This document shows positions 39,814 through 49,194 of a DNA stretch of 64,000 nt, piece by piece. The stretch is from JBBDMC01 sp963775235. GTDB lineage: Bacteria; Pseudomonadota; Alphaproteobacteria; Rhizobiales; Kaistiaceae. The number at the start of each line of letters is the position of its first letter. Position 1 is the stretch's first letter. The stretch covers positions 558,001 to 622,000 of the forward strand of contig CAVZHY010000005.1 of NCBI GenBank assembly GCA_963775235.1, written 5' to 3'. The notes under the pieces are model-generated. The model was given only the letters and a program-made list of their open reading frames with translations, was not told where the DNA came from and did not search any database. A program made the position numbers and the translations under genes.

Positions 39814-40008
39814 ATGGCACCGAGCAGCAAGAGAATTACGGTTGAACAAACCGGCAGTCCGATCAGGCGGCCGCATGACCAGCGCGCGACGCTGATCGGT
39901 CTCGGCCTCAACAAGATCCGGCGCCGCCGCACCCTGCCCGATACGCCGGCTGTCCGGGGCATGATCGCAAAAGTGAAGCACCTCGTTCGCGTTGTCTACG
40001 AGGTCTAG
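39814..40008 (+). CDS. rpmD: 50S ribosomal protein L30
   Basis: L30 is a small 50S protein. The 64-residue product has VEQTGSPIRRPHDQRATLIG and LNKIRRRRTLPDTPAVRGMI, which fit the family. It lies between rpsE and rplO, its normal position, 24 bases after rpsE and 12 before rplO. Confidence 0.96.
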   Translation: MAPSSKRITVEQTGSPIRRPHDQRATLIGLGLNKIRRRRTLPDTPAVRGMIAKVKHLVRVVYEV

Positions 40009-40020
40009 GGAACGCTCTTC

Positions 40021-40500
40021 ATGAAACTCAATCAGTTGTCCGATCGGCCGGGGGCCACCAAGGAGCGCATGCGCGTCGGCCGCGGTATCGGCTCCGGCAA
40101 GGGCAAGACCGCTGGGCGTGGCGTCAAGGGACAGAAATCGCGCACCGGCGTAGCCATCAAAGGATTTGAGGGCGGCCAGATGCCGTTGCATCGGCGGTTG
40201 CCGAAGCGCGGGTTCAAGAACATCTTCTCCAAGAACTTCAACAGCGTTGGCGTTGACCGGGTCCAGAAGGCGATCGATGCAGGCACGCTTGATGCGAGCC
40301 AGCCTGTCACGGCGGATACCTTGCGGGCGGCCCGCGTCATCCGCCGAGTCCGCGACGGGGTTCGGCTGCTCGCCAACGGTGAGATCACGGCCAAGGTTGC
40401 CTTCGAGGTAGCCGGAGCGTCGAAGGCCGCCCAGGCCGCGGTGGAGGCGGCCGGCGGATCCGTGACCATCGTGGGGGCATCGGTGAAAGCGGCCGAATAG
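40021..40500 (+). CDS. rplO: 50S ribosomal protein L15
   Basis: L15 is a late-assembly 50S protein. The 159-residue product begins MKLNQLSDRPGATKERMRVG, then the Gly-rich GRGIGSGKGKTAGRGVKGQK and FEGGQMPLHRRLPKRGF, all hallmark sequences. The stop is TAG. secY follows after 18 bases. Confidence 0.97.
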   Translation: MKLNQLSDRPGATKERMRVGRGIGSGKGKTAGRGVKGQKSRTGVAIKGFEGGQMPLHRRLPKRGFKNIFSKNFNSVGVDRVQKAIDAGTLDASQPVTADTLRAARVIRRVRDGVRLLANGEITAKVAFEVAGASKAAQAAVEAAGGSVTIVGASVKAAE

Positions 40501-40518
40501 GCCGGATCGGAGCGGATC

Positions 40519-41850
40519 ATGGCATCTGCGGCAGAGCAACTCGCGGCCAATCTTAATTTCGGCGCTTTCGCCAAGGCCGAACAGCTCAAGAGACGCATCT
40601 GGTTCACCCTCGGGGTGCTCTTGATCTATCGGCTCGGCACCTATGTACCGGTGCCCGGCATCGATCCTCAGGCTCTGGCACAGGCCTTTCAGGCCAACTC
40701 CACCGGCATCATCGGCATGTTCGACATGTTTGCTGGTGGGGCGGTCGGCCGCATGGCGATCTTTGCGCTGGGCGTCATGCCCTACATTTCGGCGTCGATC
40801 ATCATGCAGTTGATGACATCGATTGTGCCGACGCTCGACCAGCTGAAGAAGGAGGGCGAGCAGGGCCGCAAGGTCATCAATCAGTATACGCGTTACGGCA
40901 CCGTAATTCTGTCGGCTGCGCAGGCTTATGGCATCGCCATCGGCCTGCAGGGTGCGGGGAACGTCGTCATCAACCCCGGTCCGTTCTTCATGCTCACGAC
41001 GGTCGTGACGCTCACCGGCGGAACGATGTTCCTGATGTGGCTGGGCGAGCAGATCACCGCGCGCGGCATCGGCAACGGCCTGTCGCTGATTATCTTTTCC
41101 GGCATCATCGCGCGCATACCACAAGCGCTGGTCGGTACCCTTGAGCTCGGTCGCGAGGGGGCCCTGTCGCCGGTTGTCATCGTTGGCGTGGCGGTGATGG
41201 CGATCGGCGTCGTTGCCTTCATCGTCTTCATTGAGCGCGCTCAGCGCCGGCTGCTGATCCAGTACCCGAAGCGCCAGATCGGCAATCGTATGTTCCAGGG
41301 CGAGGCTTCGCATCTGCCGCTGAAGCTGAACACGTCCGGCGTCATTCCGCCGATCTTCGCTTCTTCGCTACTGCTGTTGCCGGTGACGGTCGCGAACTTC
41401 ACCGCCGGTTCGGGGCCAGGATGGCTCACGACGGTGACGGCTCTGCTTGGTCGGGGTCAGCCGCTGTACATGTTCCTGTACGCTGCCATGATCATCTTCT
41501 TTGCCTTTTTCTACACGGCAGTAGTCTTCAACCCGACCGACACTGCAGATAACCTCAAGAAGCACGGCGGCTTCATCCCCGGTATCCGGCCGGGCAAAAA
41601 CACGGCCGAATACATCGACTACGTGCTCACTCGCGTCACTGCGGTCGGCGCCATCTATCTGGTGCTGGTCTGCTTGTTGCCGCAGATCCTCATCGATTAC
41701 ACTGGGGTCCCGTTTTCTTTCGGGGGAACGTCGCTGCTGATTGTGGTCAACGTCACGCTTGACACGATTTCGCAGATTCAGGGCCATTTGCTGGCCCATC
41801 AGTATGAGGGGCTCGTCAAGAAGTCCAAATTGAGGGGGCGGAGCCGATGA
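40519..41850 (+). CDS. secY: Preprotein translocase subunit SecY
   Basis: SecY forms the protein-conducting channel. The 443-residue product has ten predicted membrane segments, the N-terminal RIWFTLGVLLIYRLGTYVPV, the plug-region FDMFAGGAVGRMAIFALGVM and the cytosolic loop LTRVTAVGAIYLV near segment ten. The frame is uninterrupted. Its last four bases overlap the adk ATG. Confidence 0.98.
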   Translation: MASAAEQLAANLNFGAFAKAEQLKRRIWFTLGVLLIYRLGTYVPVPGIDPQALAQAFQANSTGIIGMFDMFAGGAVGRMAIFALGVMPYISASIIMQLMTSIVPTLDQLKKEGEQGRKVINQYTRYGTVILSAAQAYGIAIGLQGAGNVVINPGPFFMLTTVVTLTGGTMFLMWLGEQITARGIGNGLSLIIFSGIIARIPQALVGTLELGREGALSPVVIVGVAVMAIGVVAFIVFIERAQRRLLIQYPKRQIGNRMFQGEASHLPLKLNTSGVIPPIFASSLLLLPVTVANFTAGSGPGWLTTVTALLGRGQPLYMFLYAAMIIFFAFFYTAVVFNPTDTADNLKKHGGFIPGIRPGKNTAEYIDYVLTRVTAVGAIYLVLVCLLPQILIDYTGVPFSFGGTSLLIVVNVTLDTISQIQGHLLAHQYEGLVKKSKLRGRSR

Positions 41851-42428
41851 GGCTCGTACTGCTCGGGCCACCTGGCGCGGGCAAAGGAACGCAGGCGGCG
41901 CGTCTGGCCGCCACTCACGGCATCGCGCCGTTGTCCACCGGCGAAATGCTGCGTGTAGCCGCCGCCGAGGGGTCGGCGCTCGGTGCGCGTGCGAAGACCC
42001 TGATGGACCGCGGCGAGCTTGTGCCTGACGATGTCATGGTGCCCATCATCGCGGAACGGCTTCGTCAGCCCGATTGTGCTGCGGGTTTCATCCTCGACGG
42101 GTTTCCTAGAACGATCGCGCAGGCGGAAGCGCTTGATCGAATGCTTGATGAAATCGGTACGAAGGTGGATGCAGTCATCGAAATCTCTGTCGGCGAGCGT
42201 TATCTTGTGGACCGGATCGAGACCCGGGCGAGGGAGACCGATGGGGCCCGCGGCGACGACAAGGCCGAGATTCTGCATAAACGACTGGCGGTCTATCGGA
42301 CGCAAACCCGGCCGGTGACTGAATTCTATCGGCGCAAGCGGCTATTGACCACGATCGACGGTGCCGGCACCAAGGACGAGGTGACGACCAAGATCGAGGC
42401 GGTCCTGACTGCGGTAACCACGGCGTGA
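41847..42428 (+). CDS. adk: Adenylate kinase (short form)
   Basis: Adenylate kinase interconverts AMP, ADP and ATP. The 193-residue product has the P-loop GPPGAGKGTQAARL, the AMP site LSTGEMLR and DGFPRTIAQAEAL, and the LID Arg region. The LID is the short type (RARETDGARGDDKAEILHKR), without the zinc Cys residues found in Gram-positive enzymes. It is coupled to secY by a four-base overlap, the usual spc-operon end. Confidence 0.97.
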   Translation: MRLVLLGPPGAGKGTQAARLAATHGIAPLSTGEMLRVAAAEGSALGARAKTLMDRGELVPDDVMVPIIAERLRQPDCAAGFILDGFPRTIAQAEALDRMLDEIGTKVDAVIEISVGERYLVDRIETRARETDGARGDDKAEILHKRLAVYRTQTRPVTEFYRRKRLLTTIDGAGTKDEVTTKIEAVLTAVTTA

Positions 42429-42445
42429 TCGGCGTGGCTCGACAG

Positions 42446-42474
42446 TTGACGAAATCCAGCCGGATCGTTATTTA
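42446..42474 (+). promoter_or_regulatory. Internal promoter before rpsM
   Basis: TTGACG, a 17-base spacer and TATTTA lie in the 188-base gap after adk, about 140 bases before rpsM. This is the natural place for the alpha-operon promoter driving rpsM-rpsK-rpoA-rplQ. Confidence 0.55.
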
Positions 42475-42616
42475 CCAGCGACAATTCTGGACGTGCAGAT
42501 TTGCGGTGCTGGCCGCCGAAACGGGTAGCCGGTGCCGCGCTGTGCGTTTAGCGGCAGGTTAAGGTTAAATATGAGGGGTCGCGGTGGCGTGGCCGCCGGT
42601 CCACAGGAGAGCTAGC

Positions 42617-42985
42617 TTGGCCCGAATCGCAGGCGTCAATATACCGACCAACAAGCGCGTCGTGATCGCGCTTCAGTATATCCATGGAATCGGGTCGACC
42701 AAGGCTAAACAGATTGTTGAAGCGGTGAGGATTCCCCCGGAACGCCGCACCAACGAGCTTACAGATGCGGAAGTCGGCCAGATTCGCGACATCATCGATC
42801 GTGACCATCTGGTCGAGGGCGACCTCAGGCGGGAGGTTGCGATGAATATCAAGCGCCTGATGGACCTCGGTTGCTACCGGGGGTTGCGGCACCGTCGCGG
42901 GCTGCCGGTGCGTGGGCAACGGACGCATACCAACGCGCGCACCCGCAAGGGGCCGGCCCGGCCAATTGCCGGCAAGAAGAAGTAA
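42617..42985 (+). CDS. rpsM: 30S ribosomal protein S13
   Basis: S13 bridges subunits and contacts tRNA. The 122-residue product (ARIAGVNIPTNKRVVIAL onward) starts with a TTG at 42617, preceded by AGGAGAG at 42605-42611; no ATG fits the family start. C-terminal RGLPVRGQRTHTNARTRKGP is standard. A TTG start on a highly expressed ribosomal gene is unusual. Confidence 0.96.
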   Translation: MARIAGVNIPTNKRVVIALQYIHGIGSTKAKQIVEAVRIPPERRTNELTDAEVGQIRDIIDRDHLVEGDLRREVAMNIKRLMDLGCYRGLRHRRGLPVRGQRTHTNARTRKGPARPIAGKKK

Positions 42986-43041
42986 CGCTCGAGGCGCGCG
43001 GCCTCGTCGCCGCGCTGGACGGACTAGTCGAAAGGTCAGAT

Positions 43042-43431
43042 ATGGCGAAAGAAGCCACACGCGTGCGCCGCCGCGAGCGGAAGAACATCACCTCCGGTGT
43101 CGCGCATGTGAATTCCAGCTTCAACAATACGATGATCACCATCACGGATGCTCAGGGCAACACCATCTCGTGGTCCTCGGCCGGCTTGATGGGTTTCAAG
43201 GGATCGCGGAAATCCACTCCGTACGCTGCCCAGATGGCAGCTGAGGATGCGGGGAAGAAGGCCACCGAGCACGGGGTTAAGACCCTCGAGGTCGAGGTGT
43301 CAGGGCCAGGATCGGGGCGAGAGTCGGCGCTACGGGCCTTGCAATCCGCGGGTTTCGTTATCACTTCCATCCGTGACGTGACTCCCATCGCCCACAATGG
43401 TTGCAGACCGCGCAAGCGCCGCCGCGTGTAG
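43042..43431 (+). CDS. rpsK: 30S ribosomal protein S11
   Basis: S11 lies at the platform near the Shine-Dalgarno helix. The 129-residue product has HVNSSFNNTMITITDAQGNT, SSAGLMGFKGSRKSTPYAAQ and the end TPIAHNGCRPRKRRRV, all diagnostic. ATG 43042 follows AAAGG by several bases. It sits between rpsM and rpoA as expected. Confidence 0.97.
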   Translation: MAKEATRVRRRERKNITSGVAHVNSSFNNTMITITDAQGNTISWSSAGLMGFKGSRKSTPYAAQMAAEDAGKKATEHGVKTLEVEVSGPGSGRESALRALQSAGFVITSIRDVTPIAHNGCRPRKRRRV

Positions 43432-43527
43432 CTGGCGCGCGTACGCATTTTCATCATCGCGGTCGGTTGTGCGACCGCTTCGCCGCCGACCTCCCGGGGC
43501 GGCGATCACCGTGAAAGGAAGAGGCTC

Positions 43528-44547
43528 GTGACCATCCAGAAGAACTGGCAAGAGCTGATCAAGCCGAACAAGCTCGAGATCGCGCCCGGTCCGGATGCGC
43601 GCCGGTACGCGACCGTCGTTGCCGAACCGCTCGAGCGCGGCTTTGGCCTGACGCTTGGCAATTCACTGCGCCGCATCCTGCTTTCCTCGCTGCAGGGGGC
43701 GGCCGTCAAGGCCGTCCAGATCGATGGCGTACTGCACGAGTTTTCGTCCATCGCCGGCGTACGCGAGGACGTGACGGACATTATCCTGAACATCAAGGAA
43801 ATCGCCATCAAGATGCATGGCGAGGGCCCCAAGCGCATGGTGGTGCGCAAGCAGGGGCCGGGCGCCGTCACTGCCGGCGATATCCAGACTGTCGGTGATA
43901 TTGAGGTGCTCAATCCCGGCCTGGTCCTGTGCACGCTGGACGAGGGTGCCGAGATCCGGATGGAATTCACCGTCGACACCGGTAAGGGCTACGTTACCGC
44001 CGACCGTAATCGGCCGGAGGACGCGCCGATCGGCCTTATTCCGGTCGACAGCCTCTATTCGCCGGTCAAGAAGGTTTCCTACCGGGTCGAGAACACACGC
44101 GAAGGTCAGGTGCTCGACTACGACAAATTGACGCTGTCGGTGGAGACCGACGGCTCGGTCAGGGCAGAGGATGCGATCGCCTACGCGGCACGCATCCTGC
44201 AGGACCAGCTCTCGATCTTCGTCACCTTCGAGGAACCGGAGAAACCGATGGCGGAAGTCGCCATCCCGGAGCTGGCGTTCAATCCGGCGCTGCTCAAGAA
44301 GGTCGACGAACTGGAGTTGTCGGTGCGTTCGGCCAACTGCCTGAAGAACGACAACATCGTCTACATCGGAGATCTCATCCAGAAGACCGAGGCGGAGATG
44401 CTGCGGACCCCGAACTTTGGCCGCAAATCGCTCAACGAGATCAAGGAAGTGCTCGCCCAGATGGGCCTCCATCTCGGCATGGAAGTCTCCAACTGGCCGC
44501 CTGAGAATATCGACGAGCTGGCCAAGCGGTACGAAGACCACTATTGA
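43528..44547 (+). CDS. rpoA: DNA-directed RNA polymerase subunit alpha
   Basis: Alpha dimers nucleate RNA polymerase assembly and the C-terminal domain contacts UP elements and activators. The 339-residue product starts with GTG 43528 after GAAAGGAAGAGG. The NTD has GFGLTLGNSLRRILLSSLQG; the CTD has ELSVRSANCLKNDNIVYIGD and FGRKSLNEIKEVL. Length is typical of alphaproteobacteria. Confidence 0.98.
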   Translation: MTIQKNWQELIKPNKLEIAPGPDARRYATVVAEPLERGFGLTLGNSLRRILLSSLQGAAVKAVQIDGVLHEFSSIAGVREDVTDIILNIKEIAIKMHGEGPKRMVVRKQGPGAVTAGDIQTVGDIEVLNPGLVLCTLDEGAEIRMEFTVDTGKGYVTADRNRPEDAPIGLIPVDSLYSPVKKVSYRVENTREGQVLDYDKLTLSVETDGSVRAEDAIAYAARILQDQLSIFVTFEEPEKPMAEVAIPELAFNPALLKKVDELELSVRSANCLKNDNIVYIGDLIQKTEAEMLRTPNFGRKSLNEIKEVLAQMGLHLGMEVSNWPPENIDELAKRYEDHY

Positions 44548-44579
44548 GCCGCTCTTGAGGGGACCTGAGGGAGAAGACC

Positions 44580-45020
44580 ATGCGCCATCGCAAATCCGGT
44601 CGTAAGTTCAACCGGACTTCGAGTCATCGCACCGCGATGTTCGCCAACCTCGCCTCGTCGTTGATCACGCACGAGCAAATTGTCACGACGTTGCCTAAGG
44701 CGAAGGACCTGCGGCCGATCGTGGAGAAGCTTGTGACGCTGGCAAAGCGCGGCGACCTGCATGCCCGCCGCCAGGCGATCGCCCAATTGCGGGACGTCGG
44801 CACTGTCAAGAAGCTCTTTGACACTATCGGCCCGCGCTACAAGGAGCGGACGGGGGGTTACACCCGTGTGCTCAAGGCCGGATTCAGGTATGGCGACAGC
44901 GCGCCCGTGGCGGTGATCGAGTTCGTCGACCGCGATGCCGAGGCGAAGGGTGCGGAGGACCGCGCCCGCTACGCTGCTGCCGCGGCCGAAGGCGGTGTTG
45001 GTGCCGGAGCGGGCGCCTGA
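44580..45020 (+). CDS. rplQ: 50S ribosomal protein L17
   Basis: L17 lies at the exit-tunnel rim. The 146-residue product begins MRHRKSGRKFNRTSSHRTAM, and has GGYTRVLKAGFRYGDSAPVA; an Ala/Gly-rich tail extends the C-terminus. It ends the ribosomal superoperon 32 bases after rpoA. No clear T-tailed hairpin follows. Confidence 0.97.
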   Translation: MRHRKSGRKFNRTSSHRTAMFANLASSLITHEQIVTTLPKAKDLRPIVEKLVTLAKRGDLHARRQAIAQLRDVGTVKKLFDTIGPRYKERTGGYTRVLKAGFRYGDSAPVAVIEFVDRDAEAKGAEDRARYAAAAAEGGVGAGAGA

Positions 45021-45122
45021 CGGAACAGCGGCCGGCCGTCTTGCCCGCCAGGGGTCGTTGTCCGGCTCTTCCGTCTGATCCTGCGCTGTCATTCTGACAG
45101 GACACCGATCGAGGAGGCGCGG

Positions 45123-46142
45123 GTGGCCGAAGGCGACCTCATACTGGTGACCGGGGCGAGCGGGTTTGTCGCCAAACATTGCATCAAGGCGGCGCTGGCG
45201 CGGGGCTACCACGTTCGCGGGACCTTGCGCCGGCCCGAAGCCGAACCGGTGGTGCGCGCCGCAGTCGGCGCCGAGGATGATCGTCTCACGTTCGTTGGCG
45301 CCGATCTCAATTCCGATGACGGATGGCGGGAGGCCGTCGCCGGCTGTCGGCTGGTGCTGCACACCGCTTCGCCGACCCAGCTCTGGCCGCCGCGCGATCC
45401 TGAGAAGCTGATCCGTCCTGCGCGCGAGGGAGCAGTCCGAGTGCTCAAGGCGGCGGCGCATGCCGGTGTGCAACGGACGGTCATGACTTCGTCCGGCGCC
45501 GCCATTATGAACAACTATTCCCACGGGCCGGGCCACGTCTTTACCGAGGGCGACTGGTCTGACGTCAGCGGCGACATCGGCGCGTATCCGAAGTCGAAGA
45601 CTCTTGCCGAGCGCGCGGCATGGGAATTCATGGACGGGGACCACTCCGGCATGACGCTGGCCGTGATCAACCCCACGGCAGTAGCCGGGCCTGCGCTCGA
45701 TCGCACGGGCGGTGCGTCCGGTGGCGTTCTGGTCAAGCTGCTGCTCGGGGGCCGCCTGCCGGGGCTCCCGCCGCTCGCCTTCACTATGGTCGACGTCCGC
45801 GACGTTGCGGAAGCGCACCTTCAGGCGCTGGAGTCGCCTGAGGCGGCGGGCGAGCGATTCATTGCCGCATCCGATGCGGTGTGGCTGAAGGACATCGCCC
45901 GTGCACTCGCCGACGCGATTCCGTCCCACGAACGGAAGGTCCCGCGTCGTGAGATCCCGCCGTCCATTATTTTCGGGCTCAGTCGGCTCATTCCCACCGT
46001 GCGGGGACTGGTGCGCAACCACGCCAGCGTGCGGCCGGTTTCCAACGAGAAGGCGCGCACCCGGCTCGGCATCCGCTTTCGCAGCTCCAATGAGGCGGTG
46101 GTGGCAATGGGGCAGAGCCTCGTTGATCTGGGGCTTGTGTGA
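45123..46142 (+). CDS. NAD(P)-dependent extended SDR (dihydroflavonol-4-reductase-like)
   Basis: The 339-residue product is an extended short-chain dehydrogenase. It has the Rossmann motif TGASGFVAKHCIKAAL (GxxGxxA), the catalytic YPKSK (YxxxK) with upstream MTSSGAA Ser, and NPTAVAGPALD after it, which is the dihydroflavonol-reductase-like pattern of bacterial homologues acting on hydroxyketone or sterol-like substrates. The start is GTG 45123 after GGAGG. It is inserted between rplQ and degQ and has its own likely promoter; the substrate is unknown. Confidence 0.85.
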   Translation: MAEGDLILVTGASGFVAKHCIKAALARGYHVRGTLRRPEAEPVVRAAVGAEDDRLTFVGADLNSDDGWREAVAGCRLVLHTASPTQLWPPRDPEKLIRPAREGAVRVLKAAAHAGVQRTVMTSSGAAIMNNYSHGPGHVFTEGDWSDVSGDIGAYPKSKTLAERAAWEFMDGDHSGMTLAVINPTAVAGPALDRTGGASGGVLVKLLLGGRLPGLPPLAFTMVDVRDVAEAHLQALESPEAAGERFIAASDAVWLKDIARALADAIPSHERKVPRREIPPSIIFGLSRLIPTVRGLVRNHASVRPVSNEKARTRLGIRFRSSNEAVVAMGQSLVDLGLV

Positions 46143-46228
46143 CAGAGCCGGCGTCAGCAGTGTCACGTCGCTGCCTCATTTGGTGTAGCATTTTGGCAAT
46201 GGGCGACGACTGAAGGGGAAACTCGCGA

Positions 46229-47639
46229 ATGGCCTGTCGCACGCATCCAGCTATCCTCACCGCCATCTTGGCAGTGGCTATCAGCGCCAATGTCGCGGTC
46301 GCGCAGGACCGCCAGGTGCCTGCCAGCTCCGCCGACGTGCAACTTTCATTTGCCCCGATCGTCAAGCGGGTAGCCCCGGCGGTGGTCAACGTCTACGCCT
46401 CGCGCACTATCCGCCAGTCGGTATCGCCGTTCTTCTCCGATCCGTTCTTCCGGCAGTTCTTCGGTGACCAGTCCGGCACGCCGAGCTCACGCGTTCAGCA
46501 GTCGCTGGGCTCCGGCGTCATCATCGATCCGAGCGGGCTCGTCGTCACCAACTTTCACGTGATCGCCCAGGCCGACGAGGTCAAGGTGGCGCTTTCCGAC
46601 AAGCGCGAGTTCCCCGCCGATATCATCCTCAAGGACCAGCGCTCCGACATTGCGGTGCTGCGCATCAAGGGTGGGGGCGGCAAGTTCCCGACCATCGACT
46701 TCGCCGACTCCGATAAGGCCGAGGTCGGCGACCTGGTGCTTGCCATCGGCGACCCGTTCGGGGTCGGCCAGACGGTCACCAGCGGGATCGTCTCCGCCTT
46801 CGCCCATATCCCCGGCGGTCCGTCGGAGGACCAGTATTTCATTCAGACCGATGCCGCCATCAATCCCGGCAATTCCGGCGGTGCGCTGGTCGACATGCAT
46901 GGCGACCTGATTGGCATCAACCGGATGATCGTAACGCCATCGGGTGGCTCCAGCGGCATCGGCTTCGCCATCCCGTCAAACCTGGTGCAGGTGGTGGCGA
47001 AGGCAGCACTCAATGGCGGCTCGACCGCGCGGCCCTGGCTCGGTGCCGACCTCCAATCCGTCACGCCGGAGATCGCCGACGGCCTCGGCCTGAAGGCGCC
47101 GAACGGCGTGCTCGTCGCTTCCGTCGACAAATCGGGGCCGGGGCACGACGCCGGCCTCAAGGCCGGTGATCTCATTACTGCGGTCGATGGCGTCGACGTC
47201 GCCGACCTCGGGACGCTCAACTACCGCCTCGCGACCAAAGGCGTGGGCGGCAGCGTTGATCTTCGCGTCATCCGCGACGGCAAGCTCTACCAAACGAAGA
47301 TCCAGTTGGAGCCCGCGCCGGAAACAGTCGCCCGCGACGAGCGCACCATCGACGGCGATTCGCCCCTGGCCGGGCTGAAGGTGGTCAACCTGTCGCCGGC
47401 CGTTGCCGATGAACTCGGCTATAGCGGTGATCCGAGCGGCGTCATCGTCGATGACGTAGCGGATGGGTCGCCGGCGGCCTACGCCGGCTTCCAGCGCGGC
47501 GACGTGATTGCCGACGTGAACGGCACCAATATCGATTCGACAAAGACGCTGCGAGGATGCGGCGCAGGCGCGGACGCGGTCGTGGTCGCTCACCGTCAAG
47601 CGCGGCGACCAGGTGATCCGCCAGCGGATCCTCGGCTAG
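46229..47639 (+). CDS. DegP/DegQ-family periplasmic serine protease (frameshift near 3' end)
   Basis: This HtrA-type protease/chaperone handles misfolded envelope proteins. An N-terminal signal (residues 1-25, ending VAVAQ) precedes the trypsin-like domain with His in VVTNFHVIAQ, Asp in QRSDIAVLRI and Ser in INPGNSGGALVD. Two PDZ domains follow (starting about ARPWLGADLQSV and DSPLAGLKVVN). Near 47552 the frame shifts; the neighbouring frame gives the natural end LTVKRGDQVIRQRILG and stop at 47639, eight bases before rarA. rplQ-degQ-rarA is a conserved alphaproteobacterial order. DegP or DegQ cannot be told apart here. Confidence 0.92.
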
Positions 47640-47647
47640 GGGAAGCG

Positions 47648-48958
47648 ATGGCGTCGCTGTTCGAGGCGGCTGGACTCGACAAGACGGCGCCGCGGCCGCT
47701 GGCCGACCGGCTGCGGCCGGAGAAGCTTTGCGAGGTGGTCGGCCAGGACCACCTGCTCGGTCGCCGAGGGCGCGCTCACCCGCATGCTCAAATCCGGCTC
47801 GCTCGGCTCGCTCGTCTTCTGGGGGCCGCCGGGCACCGGCAAGACCACCGTCGCCCGTCTGCTGGCGCGCGAGACCGACCTTCACTTCGAGCAGATCTCG
47901 GCTGTCTTCTCCGGTGTCGCCGATCTCAAGAAGGTGTTCGAGGCCGCCCGCGCCCGGCGCGAGACGGGCAAGGGCACGCTGCTGTTCGTCGATGAGATCC
48001 ACCGCTTCAACCGGGCGCAGCAGGACTCCTTCCTGCCGGTGATGGAGGACGGCACCGTCACCCTCGTCGGCGCCACCACCGAGAACCCGTCGTTCGAGCT
48101 GAACGCGGCGCTGCTCAGCCGGGCGCGGGTGCTGGTGTTCAGGCCGCTCGACCCGGAGGCGCTGGCGCACCTGCTCGACCGGGCCGAAGGCGATCGAAGG
48201 TCAACGCGCTGCCGCTCGACGAGGAGGCGCGCCAGATGCTGATCGGGATGGCGGACGCCGACGGCCGGGCCGTGCTGACGCTGGCCGAGGAGGTGTGGCG
48301 GGCGGCGAAGACCCGGCGAGGTGTTCGACCAGGCGGGCCTGCTCGCGGTCGTCCAGCGCCGGGCGCCGATCTACGACAAGTCGCAGGACGGCCACTACAA
48401 CCTCATCTCGGCGCTGCACAAGTCGGTGCGCGGCTCCGACCCCGACGCGGCGCTCTACTATCTCGCCCGCATGCTCGATGCCGGCGAGCAGCCGCTCTAC
48501 ATCGGCCGTCGACTGGTGCGCATGGCGACCGAGGACGTCGGCATGGCCGACCCGCAGGCGCTGCTGGTCGCGCTCGCCGCCAAGGACGCCTACGACTACC
48601 TCGGTTCCCCAGAGGGCGAACTGGCGCTGGCGGAGGCGACGGTCTATCTCGCCACGGCGCCCAAGTCGAACGCGGTCTACACCGCCTTCGGCGCGGCCAT
48701 GCGCACCGCCAAGGAAGGCGGCTCGCTGATGCCGCCCAAGCACATCCTCAACGCGCCGACCAGGCTGATGCAGCAGGAAGGCTACGGTGCCGGCTATCAC
48801 TACGACCAGAACGAGCCGGAGGCCTTCTCCGGGCCAGGAATATTTCCCCGAGGCGCTCGGCCGCCAGACGTTCTACAACCCGCCTGACCGCGGTTTCGAG
48901 CGCGAGATCCGCAAGCGGCTTGCGCATTGGGCTAAGCTTCGGAAGGCGAGCGGGGTGA
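47648..48958 (+). CDS. rarA: Replication-associated recombination protein RarA (several frameshifts)
   Basis: RarA (MgsA) is a clamp-loader-like AAA+ ATPase acting at stalled forks. Blocks in order are RPLADRLRPEKLCEVVGQDH, the Walker A GPPGTGKTTVARLLAR, the Walker B LLFVDEIHRFNRAQQDSFLP, sensor GATTENPSFELN, and the C-terminal DKSQDGHYNLISALHKSVRG and RRLVRMATEDVGMADPQ. These lie in different frames, with shifts near 47760, 48195, 48316 and 48830; the last is an added G in a GGG run. The end is probably the TGA at 48956-48958, giving about 435 residues. The sequence itself is too well conserved for old decay, so errors are likely. Confidence 0.88.
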
Positions 48959-48961
48959 CGG

Positions 48962-49159
48962 GTGAGTATGGTGGTTGCGGAAGAAAGGCCGACATTCGTC
49001 GAACCCGGGCCCGGCGGGGATGGCGCTGGTTCGTTGCCTCCGCTCAGTCAGGCGTATGCGGTGCGGCGCAGGAAGAAGCGATTGTTCCGGCGGTTGCTGC
49101 GACGACGTGTTCGCGCTTGGCGTTCTTGTCGTCGACCGCGTGGATCGCGATTAATCTGA
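48962..49159 (+). CDS. Small open frame, function unknown
   Basis: A 65-codon frame (GTG or ATG start) follows rarA. The first 30 residues are acidic and Pro-rich, and the rest is Arg-rich (VRRRKKRLFRRLLRRR). Codon use is not convincing and no family is recognised. It may be a real small protein or just the spacer between rarA and the MFS gene. Confidence 0.2.
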   Translation: MSMVVAEERPTFVEPGPGGDGAGSLPPLSQAYAVRRRKKRLFRRLLRRRVRAWRSCRRPRGSRLI

Positions 49160-49194
49160 TTGCTCATTTGACCAACTGAGCGAGCCGCGCCCCT

